This document shows, piece by piece, positions 1-6,864 of a stretch of 41,335 bases of DNA. How positions within the stretch are numbered: position 1 is the stretch's first letter; every line of letters begins with the position of its first letter. A program made the translations under genes and the position numbers. This DNA is from a bacterium (GTDB lineage Bacteria > Latescibacterota > Latescibacteria > Latescibacterales > Latescibacteraceae), in NCBI GenBank assembly GCA_021372535.1, contig JAJFUH010000069.1, positions 1 to 41,335 of the forward strand. The letters run 5' to 3'. The notes under the pieces are model-generated. The model was not told the DNA's origin, searched no databases, and saw nothing but the letters and a program-made list of their open reading frames with translations.

Positions 1-428
1 GTATTCGCCGTTTCGATATCGATGATGCGGGTATTGATCGTATAGGTTTCCCCGACAAGACCGACCGAGCCGATGATGATACGTTCGACTCCGAGCACCT
101 TTCCGACCTCGACCGCGCATTCCTCGTCGGTGCAGCCGGTACCCTGAAACTGCATCTCATCGAGAATCTTGTCCATCTGCGACCGTTCTATAACCTTGTA
201 CGAGAATCCCGATTTTCTGCTGAACTCATCGGAGGTCGCGGCTCGTGTGATCTGCCCGCGCATGTACTCGGACAGCGATTTTGCCTCTGCCTCGGATATT
301 CCGTTTGCGACAAGGTCGAGAGCGGCGATCGTGTAGAATTTCTGTTGTTGTGCATAGGAAATGCGAACGGGGAATCCGGCCACGATAAGCAGTATTATCA
401 ACAGGGAGGACAGCAGTTTTCGTACCAT
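1..428 (-). CDS. CsgG/LpoB-like secreted protein, 3' end outside window
   Basis: Leftward gene whose 3' end runs off base 1; 142 codons are visible. It starts with ATG at 428, behind a clear GGAGGT ribosome site. Residues 1-24 are a Sec signal peptide (basic MVRK, hydrophobic LLSSLLIILLIVAG, then a SYA-type cleavage site). The mature part carries KFYTIAALDLVANGISEAEAKSLSE, then a YKVIERSQMDKIL stretch and a GCTDEECAVEVGKVLGVERIIIGSV stretch. This order (activity statement, 'ERSxMxxILxE', 'CxxxxCAxxxGxxLxxxxxxxGxV') is typical of CsgG/FlgO/LpoB-like periplasmic proteins common in FCB and spirochaete genomes. Those proteins often go on to a PEGA or other repeat domain, which would lie outside the window. 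The family reading is established knowledge applied by eye; the role of this member is unknown. Confidence 0.75.
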   Translation of the reverse strand, partial: MVRKLLSSLLIILLIVAGFPVRISYAQQQKFYTIAALDLVANGISEAEAKSLSEYMRGQITRAATSDEFSRKSGFSYKVIERSQMDKILDEMQFQGTGCTDEECAVEVGKVLGVERIIIGSVGLVGETYTINTRIIDIETAN

Positions 429-503
429 GAACGCACCTCCATATGAAATTTTTCAATTCCGGAGAATATTTTTCAAACCTTCAATTGTAAACATTCTTCT
501 ATA

Positions 504-531
504 ATTTTATCATAATACTGAATATTGTCAA
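504..531 (-). promoter_or_regulatory. predicted sigma70-type promoter for the CsgG-like gene
   Basis: On the minus strand TTGACA (531-526) is followed after 16 bp by TAAAAT (509-504), about 76 bp upstream of the ATG at 428. The spacing and hexamers match other promoters proposed in this window. Sequence inference only. Confidence 0.45.
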
Positions 532-642
532 GATAAAAACCGATGAGAATCCGATACAATGTGTGTATCACAAGTTTCGTTATTTACCGTTGTCTGAAAG
601 CTGCTGCCGGGTGAAGCATGACGGCATGGTTTCACAGTGTTG

Positions 643-661
643 CCCCGAAGTCGTTTCGGGG
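643..661. repeat. dispersed GAA-N5-TTC hairpin repeat, copy 1
   Basis: Dyad CCCCGAA-gtcgt-TTCGGGG in the gap between the CsgG-like and UroD-like genes. It belongs to a family of six hairpins in this window (also near 4.78, 7.97, 8.02, 9.99 and 10.02 kb) that keep the GAA/TTC core while the outer stem bases change in complementary pairs. The rest of the 429-707 gap shows no convincing gene; a 66-codon frame at 563-763 overlaps both this repeat and the promoter and is rejected. Confidence 0.6.
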
Positions 662-707
662 TCTGTCATCCGGACGTCACAAAAACTTCCCGGGCGCACA
701 ATAATTA

Positions 708-735
708 TTGACCGGAGCGGTTCAATGTGTATACT
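708..735 (+). promoter_or_regulatory. predicted promoter for the UroD-like gene
   Basis: TTGACC (708-713), 16 bp spacer, TATACT (730-735), about 49 bp upstream of the chosen GTG start at 785. Each hexamer is one base from the sigma70 consensus. Confidence 0.45.
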
Positions 736-784
736 ATTCACAATAGCAAAAGGTCTTTCATGATCGTTTCGATAAGGAGTGCCC

Positions 785-1789
785 GTGACATCCCGTGAAC
801 GTATGCGAAAAACGCTCGAATATGCCCGCCCCGACCGGGTTCCCCGTCAGCTCTGGCTGCTGCCGTATGCGACTGATCACTATCCCGGTGCGGTAGACCG
901 TATCCACCACGATTTTCCCGATGATATCACCAATCCGCCGGAGGTTTATTCGACACCGCCCCATACCGAAGGGGATCCTTATACGCCGGGATTCTACCGT
1001 GACGAGTGGGGATGTGTTTTCGAAAACCATCAGCCCGGCTACATCGGCGAGGTCAAGGAGCCTCTTCTCAGGGACTGGAACGATACCGGAAAAATCCGCA
1101 CGCCCGATGAGCTCCTCACGCTCGATGTCGCGGCGGTGAACGACTACTGCAGGAATACGGACACGTTTGTCATACCCGGCTGTTTCGCGCGGCCGTTCGA
1201 GCGCCTCCAGTTCATCCGCACAACGGAAAAGCTTTTCTGCGATCTTATGGATCAGCCCCCGGAACTGTTTGCCCTCATCGGCCGTATCCATGCATTCTAC
1301 ATCAAACAGCTCGAGCTCTGGGCAAAAACCGATGTGGATGCCCTTTTCTTCATGGACGACTGGGGAGCGCAGCGTTCCCTCCTCATTTCTCCCGATCTCT
1401 GGCGGTCGATTTTCAAGCCGCTCTACCGTGACTACATAACCATTGCCCACGATCACGGCAAGTACTGCTTCATGCACTCGGACGGCTATATTATCGACAT
1501 CATCCCCGACCTGATAGGGCTCGGGCTCGATGCGCTCAATTCACAGATATTCTGCATGGGCGCGGACAAACTCGGCGAACGGTTCAGGGGAAAACTGACT
1601 TTCTGGGGAGAAATCGACCGTCAGCACATCCTTCCCTATGCTTCCCCGGACGAGGTTTCAGCGGCTGTCCGGAATGTCCGTGAAGCGCTCTATTGCGACG
1701 GCGGGGCGATCGCCCAGTGCGAGTTCGGCCCGGGAGCCCGTCCCGAAAACGTTTACCGTGTGTTCGAGACATGGAATGAACCGGGATGA
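785..1789 (+). CDS. uroporphyrinogen decarboxylase-family (MtaA/CmuA-like) protein
   Basis: 334-residue soluble protein of the URO-D superfamily TIM-barrel type. It opens with TSRERMRKTLEYARPDRVP, the usual N-terminus of the non-haem UroD-like group. It continues with a DALFFMDDWGAQRSLLISPDLWR block and an HSDGYIIDIIPDLIGLGLDALN block, both diagnostic of the corrinoid-linked methyltransferase / UroD-like families. It lacks the RQAGR-type N-terminus of true HemE, so a haem-synthesis role is unlikely. Family members use methyl-corrinoids or demethylate small substrates; the substrate here cannot be read from sequence. The start is GTG at 785, five bases after AAGGAG; a GTG at 779 overlaps that ribosome site and is less likely. 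It appears monocistronic. Confidence 0.85.
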   Translation: MTSRERMRKTLEYARPDRVPRQLWLLPYATDHYPGAVDRIHHDFPDDITNPPEVYSTPPHTEGDPYTPGFYRDEWGCVFENHQPGYIGEVKEPLLRDWNDTGKIRTPDELLTLDVAAVNDYCRNTDTFVIPGCFARPFERLQFIRTTEKLFCDLMDQPPELFALIGRIHAFYIKQLELWAKTDVDALFFMDDWGAQRSLLISPDLWRSIFKPLYRDYITIAHDHGKYCFMHSDGYIIDIIPDLIGLGLDALNSQIFCMGADKLGERFRGKLTFWGEIDRQHILPYASPDEVSAAVRNVREALYCDGGAIAQCEFGPGARPENVYRVFETWNEPG

Positions 1790-1841
1790 TGAAACCATAT
1801 CGGAGAATGAACACTGACCATAATGATTCAAAAAACGGTTT

Positions 1842-2034
1842 ACCACAAAGACACTAAGGCACAAAGAGATATATTGGATTATCAGCCCGATCTGTTCACA
1901 AAATTCAATAGAACGCGGATTTGCACGGATTTTATTTTTTTATAAATTTTTTAGGTGTTAATGTTTATTAATTGTAAATAATAGTATAAATAATATGTTA
2001 TATAAATTTGTGTCTTTGTGTCTTCGTGGTTTAA
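1842..2034. repeat. MITE-like element with imperfect terminal inverted repeats
   Basis: The 400-bp gap between the UroD-like gene and the hydrolase is AT-rich and holds an element bounded by ACCACAAAGACACTAAGGCA on the left (1842-1861). On the right (2007-2034) is the inverted relative TTTGTGTCTTTGTGTCTTCG, followed by TGGTTTA. Between them, at about 1893-1934, lies a copy of the 'TTCACAAAATTCAATAGAACGCGGATTT' type unit that recurs at about 5.05, 26.5 and 33.7 kb. There is no transposase gene inside. The rest of the gap (1790-1841, 2035-2193) shows no gene. Confidence 0.55.
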
Positions 2035-2193
2035 TATATTCATGAATATCCCGGGTCAGTACTGCCTTATGTAACGATTAATCGACAACATCAAAAAAGA
2101 TATAAAAAAGCAAATCCGTAAAAAACCAGTATTCTCATGAAATTCAAGAACAGATGTATCGGTTGGGTTTTTTATTGATGCTCAAGAGGATGT

Positions 2194-3036
2194 ATGGATA
2201 TTAATCTGCACTCGTTCTGGCATATCACCCGCCTGATTGTGCTGGCGGGATTGATTTTTTACCTTGGATTATCGACATTCCTGTTCATGATCCAGTCCCG
2301 TCTGGTCTTTCAGCCCGTACGGGATATCGAGCGGACACCCGGCAGTGATGGTCTTGCGTATGAAGATGTGACGTTCGGGTCGAAGGACGGCATCCTGCTG
2401 ACAGGCTGGTTCGTTCCCGCCGAACAGGAGCGGGGAGTGGTGATATTCTGCCATGGCAACGGGGGCAACATATCCCACCGCATCGAATCGATCAGGATTT
2501 TTCACGATCTCGGGCTGAGCACATTCATTTTCGACTACCGCGGATACGGTATGAGCGGCGGGAAACCGGGCGAGCGGGGTATATACGACGATGCCGAAGC
2601 CGCATGGCACTATCTCACCGAAAACCGTCATATATCCCCCGAAAGAATAATCTTCTTCGGCCGTTCCCTCGGCGGGGCGGCCGCTTCGTGGCTCGCCCGC
2701 GAGCATACGCCGAGGCTCGTTATCATCGAGTCCTCCTTCACCTCGATACCCGACCTGGGCGCGAACCTCCATCCCCTCATGCCCGTGCGGCTGCTCGCAC
2801 GGTTCTCATTTCCAACTGTCCGGTACCTGAGTGAAGTGCGGTGCCCGGTGCTCGTCATCCACAGCAGCGAGGACGATCTCATACCGTTCAGCCACGGGCA
2901 GGCGCTGTTCGATGCGGCGCACGAACCGAAAGAATTTCTCGAAATTCACGGCACTCACAACGATGGTTTCCTTGTATCGGGACAGATATATATCGATGGA
3001 TTACAGGGATTTATCTCACGGTATCTCGCGCCATGA
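2194..3036 (+). CDS. membrane-anchored alpha/beta hydrolase (ABHD13/Bem46-like)
   Basis: 280 residues. An N-terminal hydrophobic segment (about 12-33) should anchor it in the inner membrane. The hydrolase fold follows, with oxyanion motif FCHGNGGN (85-92), FDYRGYGMSGG (113-123) and nucleophile elbow GRSLGG (156-161, Ser158). The acid is probably Asp227 in HSSEDDLIPF, and the base is His255 in GTHND. All three members of the triad are present, so an active serine hydrolase is expected. The overall pattern matches the Bem46/ABHD12-13 branch, whose natural substrates (acyl esters, peptides or lipids) vary. Its stop overlaps the start of the DUF4186 gene by four bases (ATGA), implying translational coupling. 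Confidence 0.85.
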   Translation: MDINLHSFWHITRLIVLAGLIFYLGLSTFLFMIQSRLVFQPVRDIERTPGSDGLAYEDVTFGSKDGILLTGWFVPAEQERGVVIFCHGNGGNISHRIESIRIFHDLGLSTFIFDYRGYGMSGGKPGERGIYDDAEAAWHYLTENRHISPERIIFFGRSLGGAAASWLAREHTPRLVIIESSFTSIPDLGANLHPLMPVRLLARFSFPTVRYLSEVRCPVLVIHSSEDDLIPFSHGQALFDAAHEPKEFLEIHGTHNDGFLVSGQIYIDGLQGFISRYLAP

Positions 3037-3428
3037 AACCGTATAAAGAACATGGAAAGCACACTGTCGGCGATGCCCGCATCATCGGGGAAAAACTGGA
3101 GGCGCTGAAGCGGTCGTCCTTCCGGGCACGGTTCAGGTTGCGGACGCCGGATATCGGGTATGTCACCTCGCGGGGCATGGAAACCATCAGAAACCACGCC
3201 GTGGATTTCATCACGGCACGTATTGCTCCGGCGAACCCCGCGAACGACGGCAGGCAGACACCGATGAGAAACCACCCGGTGTTTATCGCACAGCATGCGA
3301 CCGCCACCTGCTGCCGGGGATGCCTCGAAAAATGGCACAACATCCCGAAGGGGAGGGCTTTGAATGACGAGGAAATCGGATATATCGCCGATGTTATCAT
3401 GGCGTGGATAAGGGCACAGACAGAATGA
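3033..3428 (+). CDS. DUF4186 family protein
   Basis: 131 residues, read from the ATG at 3033 that overlaps the upstream TGA. It carries the family core nearly intact: GMETIRNHAVDFITARIAPANP, then NDGRQTPMRNHPVFIAQHATATCC, then RGCLEKWHNIPKGRALNDEEI. The dense His/Cys content (HPVF, QHATATCCRGC, KWH) suggests metal binding, but no biochemical function is established for this family that I know of. It ends WIRAQTE. Coupling to the alpha/beta hydrolase suggests co-expression. A longer in-frame reading from 2841 would overlap the hydrolase coding sequence and is rejected. Confidence 0.85.
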   Translation: MKPYKEHGKHTVGDARIIGEKLEALKRSSFRARFRLRTPDIGYVTSRGMETIRNHAVDFITARIAPANPANDGRQTPMRNHPVFIAQHATATCCRGCLEKWHNIPKGRALNDEEIGYIADVIMAWIRAQTE

Positions 3429-3508
3429 TACTTTCTTCCGATAGAATATGATTCCTCTTCCTGCGGCATCCCCTTTTTTAAAGAGGGAGCGTTTTTGGGG
3501 ACACTATT

Positions 3509-3556
3509 ATCCCCCTTTCTTTTATAAGGGGGACACGGCGAAGCCGAGGGGGATCA
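3509..3556. repeat. GGGGGAT-type dispersed inverted repeat, copy 1
   Basis: ATCCCCCTTTCTTTTATAAG followed by a GGGGGA...CGGCGAAGCCGAGGGGGAT tail. The same unit occurs in opposite orientation at 28958-29005. It lies in the 180-bp gap before the YjbQ-family gene. Confidence 0.6.
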
Positions 3557-3609
3557 AACATGCAAGCTGATTTAACTGGATAACCGGAATAAACAATCGA
3601 GGCGTCTAT

Positions 3610-4029
3610 ATGGCTGTAATCACTCACCATCTTGAATTTCCCACACGCGGCAACGCGGAAATCATCGACATCACCCCGGATATCGGCAAAGCGCTCGACG
3701 AGGCAGGGCTCAGGAACGGAATTGTCACCGTATTCGTCCCCGGAGCGACAGGCGCGCTGACCACGGTCGAGTACGAGCCGGGGCTTGTCGAGGACCTCAC
3801 CGAGCTCTGGGAGCGCATCGTTCCCTCGAACCGGAGCTATCACCACGACCGGGCATGGGGCGACGGCAACGGGCATTCACACCTGCGGGCGTCCCTTCTT
3901 GGGCCATCGCTCACGATACCGTTTTCCGGGGGCGCGCTCACACTCGGGACATGGCAGCAGGTGATATTCGTCGATTTCGATGTCAGGTCACGGCGGAGGA
4001 AGCTTGTTTTGCAGTTCATGGGGGAGTGA
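3610..4029 (+). CDS. yjbQ: YjbQ/UPF0047 family protein
   Basis: 139 residues, normal length for the family. Matching stretches include GIVTVFVPGATGALTTVEYE, then WERIVPSNRSYHHDR, then HLRASLLGPSLTIPFSGG and LTLGTWQQVIFVDFD, ending RRKLVLQFMGE. YjbQ-type proteins show weak thiamine-phosphate synthase activity and bind metal through conserved His residues; the physiological role is unsettled. Here the family's usual HTSA-type segment reads PGATGA, and HHDR and H(S)HL could supply the metal ligands. ATG at 3610 follows a GAGG site. It appears to be a single gene. Confidence 0.85.
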   Translation: MAVITHHLEFPTRGNAEIIDITPDIGKALDEAGLRNGIVTVFVPGATGALTTVEYEPGLVEDLTELWERIVPSNRSYHHDRAWGDGNGHSHLRASLLGPSLTIPFSGGALTLGTWQQVIFVDFDVRSRRRKLVLQFMGE

Positions 4030-4091
4030 AACGAGACAAGTAAAACGGCGGCGAGTATCATGAATCTGTGTCTTTATCCGTTTCAAGCTCT

Positions 4092-4712
4092 TCATCCGGC
4101 CCACAGTTTCACCGCATCAACGATGAATTTAACTCCGAACACGACGAGAAATACGCCACAGACCCCGAATACGATACGCTGGAAGGTGACACCGAGCAGG
4201 TTTCCCCCCTTGTACGAAACCGCCGAGAGAACATAAAGCCAGATGAAGTCGCATGACCAGTGGACGAAGGCGAACACGAGAACGCCCGCAATCCCGAAAG
4301 CCATCGCCTTCGACAGCAGCGCCGCGCCGACCGTGACCCACCACAGGAGGAAGTAGACATTGCCCATGCTGAACAGAATACCGGCGACAAGGGGGGCGTC
4401 GTTGCGTTTTTCCGGGCCGGAACCGGCTTTTTTCATGCTCCGGAGCATATCGCCACCCATGAGCAGGAGAAACAGCCCGCCAAGCGAGAAAATGGCCACT
4501 TTCACCGGCACCATGCTGAGTATATGCCCGACGCCGTAATACACGAGCACCATGAGCGGGAACTCCACGATACCGTGCCCGACCGCCACGAGCGCACCCG
4601 CATGGGGTGATTTCGTCCCCGTTCCGACCGTGACGGCAGTGATAGGGCCGGGCGCCATGACCCCGGAGAGCGAGATGATGACAGCCTGCATGAGAAACAG
4701 TATAAACGACAT
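4092..4712 (-). CDS. LysE/RhtB-family exporter
   Basis: 206 residues with about six hydrophobic segments, the size and topology of LysE/RhtB amino-acid and metabolite exporters. The N-terminus has the family signature region (VIISLSGVMAPGPITAVTVGTGTKSPHAGALVAVGHGIVEFP), including the PGP motif and the GxxxGxG-like start of the second helix. A charged cytoplasmic loop follows at about 85-105 (RSMKKAGSGPEKRNDAP). ATG at 4712 follows AAGGAAATC. The exported solute cannot be predicted. A structured inverted repeat lies about 150-195 bp upstream and overlaps a possible promoter. It converges on the YjbQ-family gene. Confidence 0.85.
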   Translation of the reverse strand: MSFILFLMQAVIISLSGVMAPGPITAVTVGTGTKSPHAGALVAVGHGIVEFPLMVLVYYGVGHILSMVPVKVAIFSLGGLFLLLMGGDMLRSMKKAGSGPEKRNDAPLVAGILFSMGNVYFLLWWVTVGAALLSKAMAFGIAGVLVFAFVHWSCDFIWLYVLSAVSYKGGNLLGVTFQRIVFGVCGVFLVVFGVKFIVDAVKLWAG

Positions 4713-4775
4713 GTGATTTCCTTAAAAGCGTTGTGATATTGCTTCGGCGATTAAACAGTGATATCGGATGACGTC

Positions 4776-4796
4776 ATGCCGAACTTGTTTCGGCAT
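4776..4796. repeat. dispersed GAA-N5-TTC hairpin repeat, copy 2
   Basis: ATGCCGAA-cttgt-TTCGGCAT, a perfect 8-bp stem with a five-base loop, between lysE and the upstream inverted repeat. It is the same family as the copies at 0.64, 7.97, 8.02, 9.99 and 10.02 kb. Confidence 0.65.
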
Positions 4797-4840
4797 CTAT
4801 TCCTGCTATTGGTATCATTATTTATCCGCCGGAGCAATAA

Positions 4841-4908
4841 ATAACATTTACGTTGATATAAGCTGTCAAGGGTCGGCATGAAGTGCCGATTTACATGCCC
4901 TTGACAGC
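4841..4908 (-). promoter_or_regulatory. inverted repeat around a predicted lysE promoter
   Basis: GCTGTCAAGGG (4862-4872) and CCCTTGACAGC (4898-4908) form a perfect 11-bp inverted repeat. It encloses a second hairpin, TCGGCA-tgaag-TGCCGA (4873-4889), and eight unpaired bases. The left arm read on the minus strand contains TTGACA (4869-4864), with a weaker TGTTAT at 4846-4841 after 17 bp, a possible promoter for the LysE-type gene. An operator, a cruciform or a 5' UTR RNA structure are all possible. GGCATG (4875-4880) could instead pair with CATGCC (4894-4899), giving two competing folds. Confidence 0.4.
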
Positions 4909-4932
4909 AATAAAACAACACATTTCCTCATG

Positions 4933-4964
4933 GGGCTCGTGAAAAATATATTTTTTCACAGCCC
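4933..4964. terminator. hairpin, possible terminator of the sialidase-like gene
   Basis: GGGCT-c-GTGAAAAA / TTTTTTCAC-AGCCC with a TATA loop and one bulged base. It is about 160 bp beyond the stop of the leftward sialidase-like gene. No clear trailing U-tract is seen on the minus strand, so terminator activity is uncertain. Confidence 0.3.
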
Positions 4965-5044
4965 TCTTAATGTGGACGATCATTTACAGTATATTTTCCT
5001 CATTATCACCCAAAGTTATTATACAAAAAAAAGAGATATTGAAA

Positions 5045-5100
5045 AATTTCAATCCGCGAAAATCCGCCCAATCAGTGTAAATCCGCGTTCCATTCAGTTT
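5045..5100. repeat. 'AATCCGCG' dispersed repeat, copy
   Basis: Reads AATTTCAATCCGCGAAAATC, then CGCC...GTAAATCCGCGTTCCATTCA. It is an inverted relative of units at 1893-1934 and 26484-26527 and a near match to 33675-33714. It lies just before the sialidase-like gene's stop; nothing else is seen between 4965 and 5121. Confidence 0.5.
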
Positions 5101-5121
5101 TACATAGTATGTGCCGCCCGT

Positions 5122-6216
5122 TTATTTTATCGGCGTATCGGCTTTCAGCATCTCCGGATCGATCACGACATGTTTTATCGATTCGCGGCGGTATGTGTAG
5201 GTTATGTGGACACGACCATCCCTGTCCTGAATGACCGCGGGATAAGAATATTCCCCCGGCCCGTTTTCGAGCACGAGCACGGAGCTCCAGGAACGCCCGT
5301 CACGGGAGACAGCGACATTGAGCGGCGTTCTCGGCCCGCCCCATTTACCCTCGACCATGCCGGCGTGGTTGTATACGATCAGATGACGGCCGTCGTGGAG
5401 GGTAACGGCATCGATTCCGGAATTCGGATTGGGGATGACGGTCGATGACAGTTCGCTCCATGTTCTGCCCCCATCTTTGGACCATGTCGCGACAATGACG
5501 CCTTCCCGTGAACGGCAGAGCGCCTGCAGTACACCGCCGCCGTGGACAATAACGGCAGGCTGGATTGCGGAAAAACGGCCGCCGCTGTCGTCAACCGGCT
5601 CCGTGCGCTCCCATGTCCGGCCCAGGTCTCCGGTGAGCTCGAAATGAACCTTCCAGCCGCCATCTTCCGTGCTCGACGGGCATACAATATATCCCGTGGA
5701 GACCTGAACGGGTTTGTTCTTTATCGGCCCAAGAATATGGTCGGGGAGCTTCCGGGGCTGTGACCATGTTTTGCCGCCGTCCCCGGAAGTCATCAACATT
5801 CCCCACCAGCGGACGGGATCGGGGCCGACCTTGTAGAACAGCATGAGGGGGCCATGATCGGGCTTGAACAGCACGGGATTCCAGCAGGGAAATCGACTGC
5901 CATCCGCCTGTACGCCGCTGGCTACTTCAACCGGGCGGGTCCATGCGCCGTTTTCATACCGTGACAGCCAGATACCCACATCGGGATTTTTTTCCTCGGT
6001 GCCGCCGAACCATGCCGCGACAAGGCAGTCATCCGCCGAGACGATGGTGGAAGCATGACACTGCGGCGTCGGCCTCCTGTCGAGGGGATAGATGAGTCCG
6101 GATGTGACATATCCGGGCTGACCGGGGATGTCGAGAGGAGGAGTGTCATCGGCATATACGGTAACGCCCGCAATGATACCGGTAATAAACAGCAGGGGTA
6201 AATGCTTTACTTTCAT
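5122..6216 (-). CDS. secreted Asp-box (BNR) sialidase-like protein
   Basis: 364 residues. A Sec signal (MKVKHLPLLFITGIIAGV..VYA) is followed by a predicted six-bladed propeller. Four Asp-box-type turns are visible (SGDGGKTW, TGDLGRTW, SKDGGRTW, SRDGRSW). Near the N-terminus it has PQCHASTIVSADDCLVAAWF and GGTEEKNPDVGIWLS, characteristic of the PF13088 BNR family found widely in Planctomycetes and FCB bacteria. Members are usually annotated exo-alpha-sialidase, but I do not see the FRIP motif of classic bacterial sialidases, so the true substrate is open. The start is ATG 6216 after GGAAGG; a longer reading from 6291 would prepend 25 unconvincing residues. It follows the DUF3795 gene with an 81-bp gap, possibly in one transcript. 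Confidence 0.75.
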   Translation of the reverse strand: MKVKHLPLLFITGIIAGVTVYADDTPPLDIPGQPGYVTSGLIYPLDRRPTPQCHASTIVSADDCLVAAWFGGTEEKNPDVGIWLSRYENGAWTRPVEVASGVQADGSRFPCWNPVLFKPDHGPLMLFYKVGPDPVRWWGMLMTSGDGGKTWSQPRKLPDHILGPIKNKPVQVSTGYIVCPSSTEDGGWKVHFELTGDLGRTWERTEPVDDSGGRFSAIQPAVIVHGGGVLQALCRSREGVIVATWSKDGGRTWSELSSTVIPNPNSGIDAVTLHDGRHLIVYNHAGMVEGKWGGPRTPLNVAVSRDGRSWSSVLVLENGPGEYSYPAVIQDRDGRVHITYTYRRESIKHVVIDPEMLKADTPIK

Positions 6217-6297
6217 GAAACGATACCTTCCGGGAATTCCATACCCGACAGATTGATATGAGGCGTAATGTATTCGGTGATGCCCTGACACGTTTTA

Positions 6298-6762
6298 CTA
6301 TTCGTCACCCTCGATCGGATACCGGAAATCGTTATAGCACAATCCCGTTGCGCACCGTTCTTCCTGCTCGGCGATCCACCGGTCGAGACCGATTGCGCGC
6401 TGACGGAATCCGTCCGATATGAGATTCGGGTATCTCCCGGCGAGCTCTTTTATACGGTCGCACGGGAATTCATCACAGGAGGAGCATACCTCGACCTTCC
6501 GCTCACGGGCGCAGGGACGGATGGTGCAGCCGGGATAACCGCATTCCCCTCGGCACCCGGGACACTTTTCTCCCATGTCGCTGAAATACCCGAGAGCCTT
6601 CCAGAATTCCCTGAATTCGGGAACATACTGATCGCCGAAGAATGTCCATCCGCTTTTGGCGAGCGTATCACGGAGCGCGTATGCCTGATTGGGAATCCGG
6701 GCAATGTTTGCGCACAGCTTGCAGTAGAGACCGCAATAGGTGACATATTTCAGGGTATCCAT
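6298..6762 (-). CDS. DUF3795 cysteine-rich protein
   Basis: 154 residues, beginning MDTLKYVTYCGLYCKLCANI. The CGLYCxxC motif opens DUF3795 proteins. A second Cys-rich block follows (GEKCPGCRGECGYPGCTIRPCARERKVEVCSSCDEFPCDRI). The spacing suggests binding of zinc or an iron-sulfur cluster; no enzymatic role is established. There is no signal peptide, so it is cytoplasmic. The ATG sits after an AAAGGAG site. It precedes the sialidase-like gene on the same strand and may be cotranscribed, though a shared function is not obvious. Confidence 0.85.
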   Translation of the reverse strand: MDTLKYVTYCGLYCKLCANIARIPNQAYALRDTLAKSGWTFFGDQYVPEFREFWKALGYFSDMGEKCPGCRGECGYPGCTIRPCARERKVEVCSSCDEFPCDRIKELAGRYPNLISDGFRQRAIGLDRWIAEQEERCATGLCYNDFRYPIEGDE

Positions 6763-6807
6763 TGTTTCTCCTTTGTCAAAAAGCCGGATTCAGGCAGGAC
6801 GCCGGGA

Positions 6808-6831
6808 AGGGGCAATTCATGAATTGCCCCT
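6808..6831. repeat. 24-bp perfect palindrome, dispersed repeat
   Basis: The half-site AGGGGCAATTCA is followed directly by its exact reverse complement. A related palindrome with different but still complementary arms lies at 33620-33645, with similar flanks (GCCGGGA / ACCGGGC before, TGCAAT after). Both are intergenic. Confidence 0.6.
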
Positions 6832-6864
6832 ACTGCAATTTATCACTGTCCGTGTACATCCGTG

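Noticed and set aside
563-763. Small plus-strand frame in the first intergenic region
   Set aside because: Overlaps a hairpin repeat and the predicted promoter of the UroD-like gene; no ribosome site.
758-1477. 239-codon minus-strand frame over the UroD-like gene
   Set aside because: Shadow frame with no family motif; the plus-strand protein is clearly recognisable.
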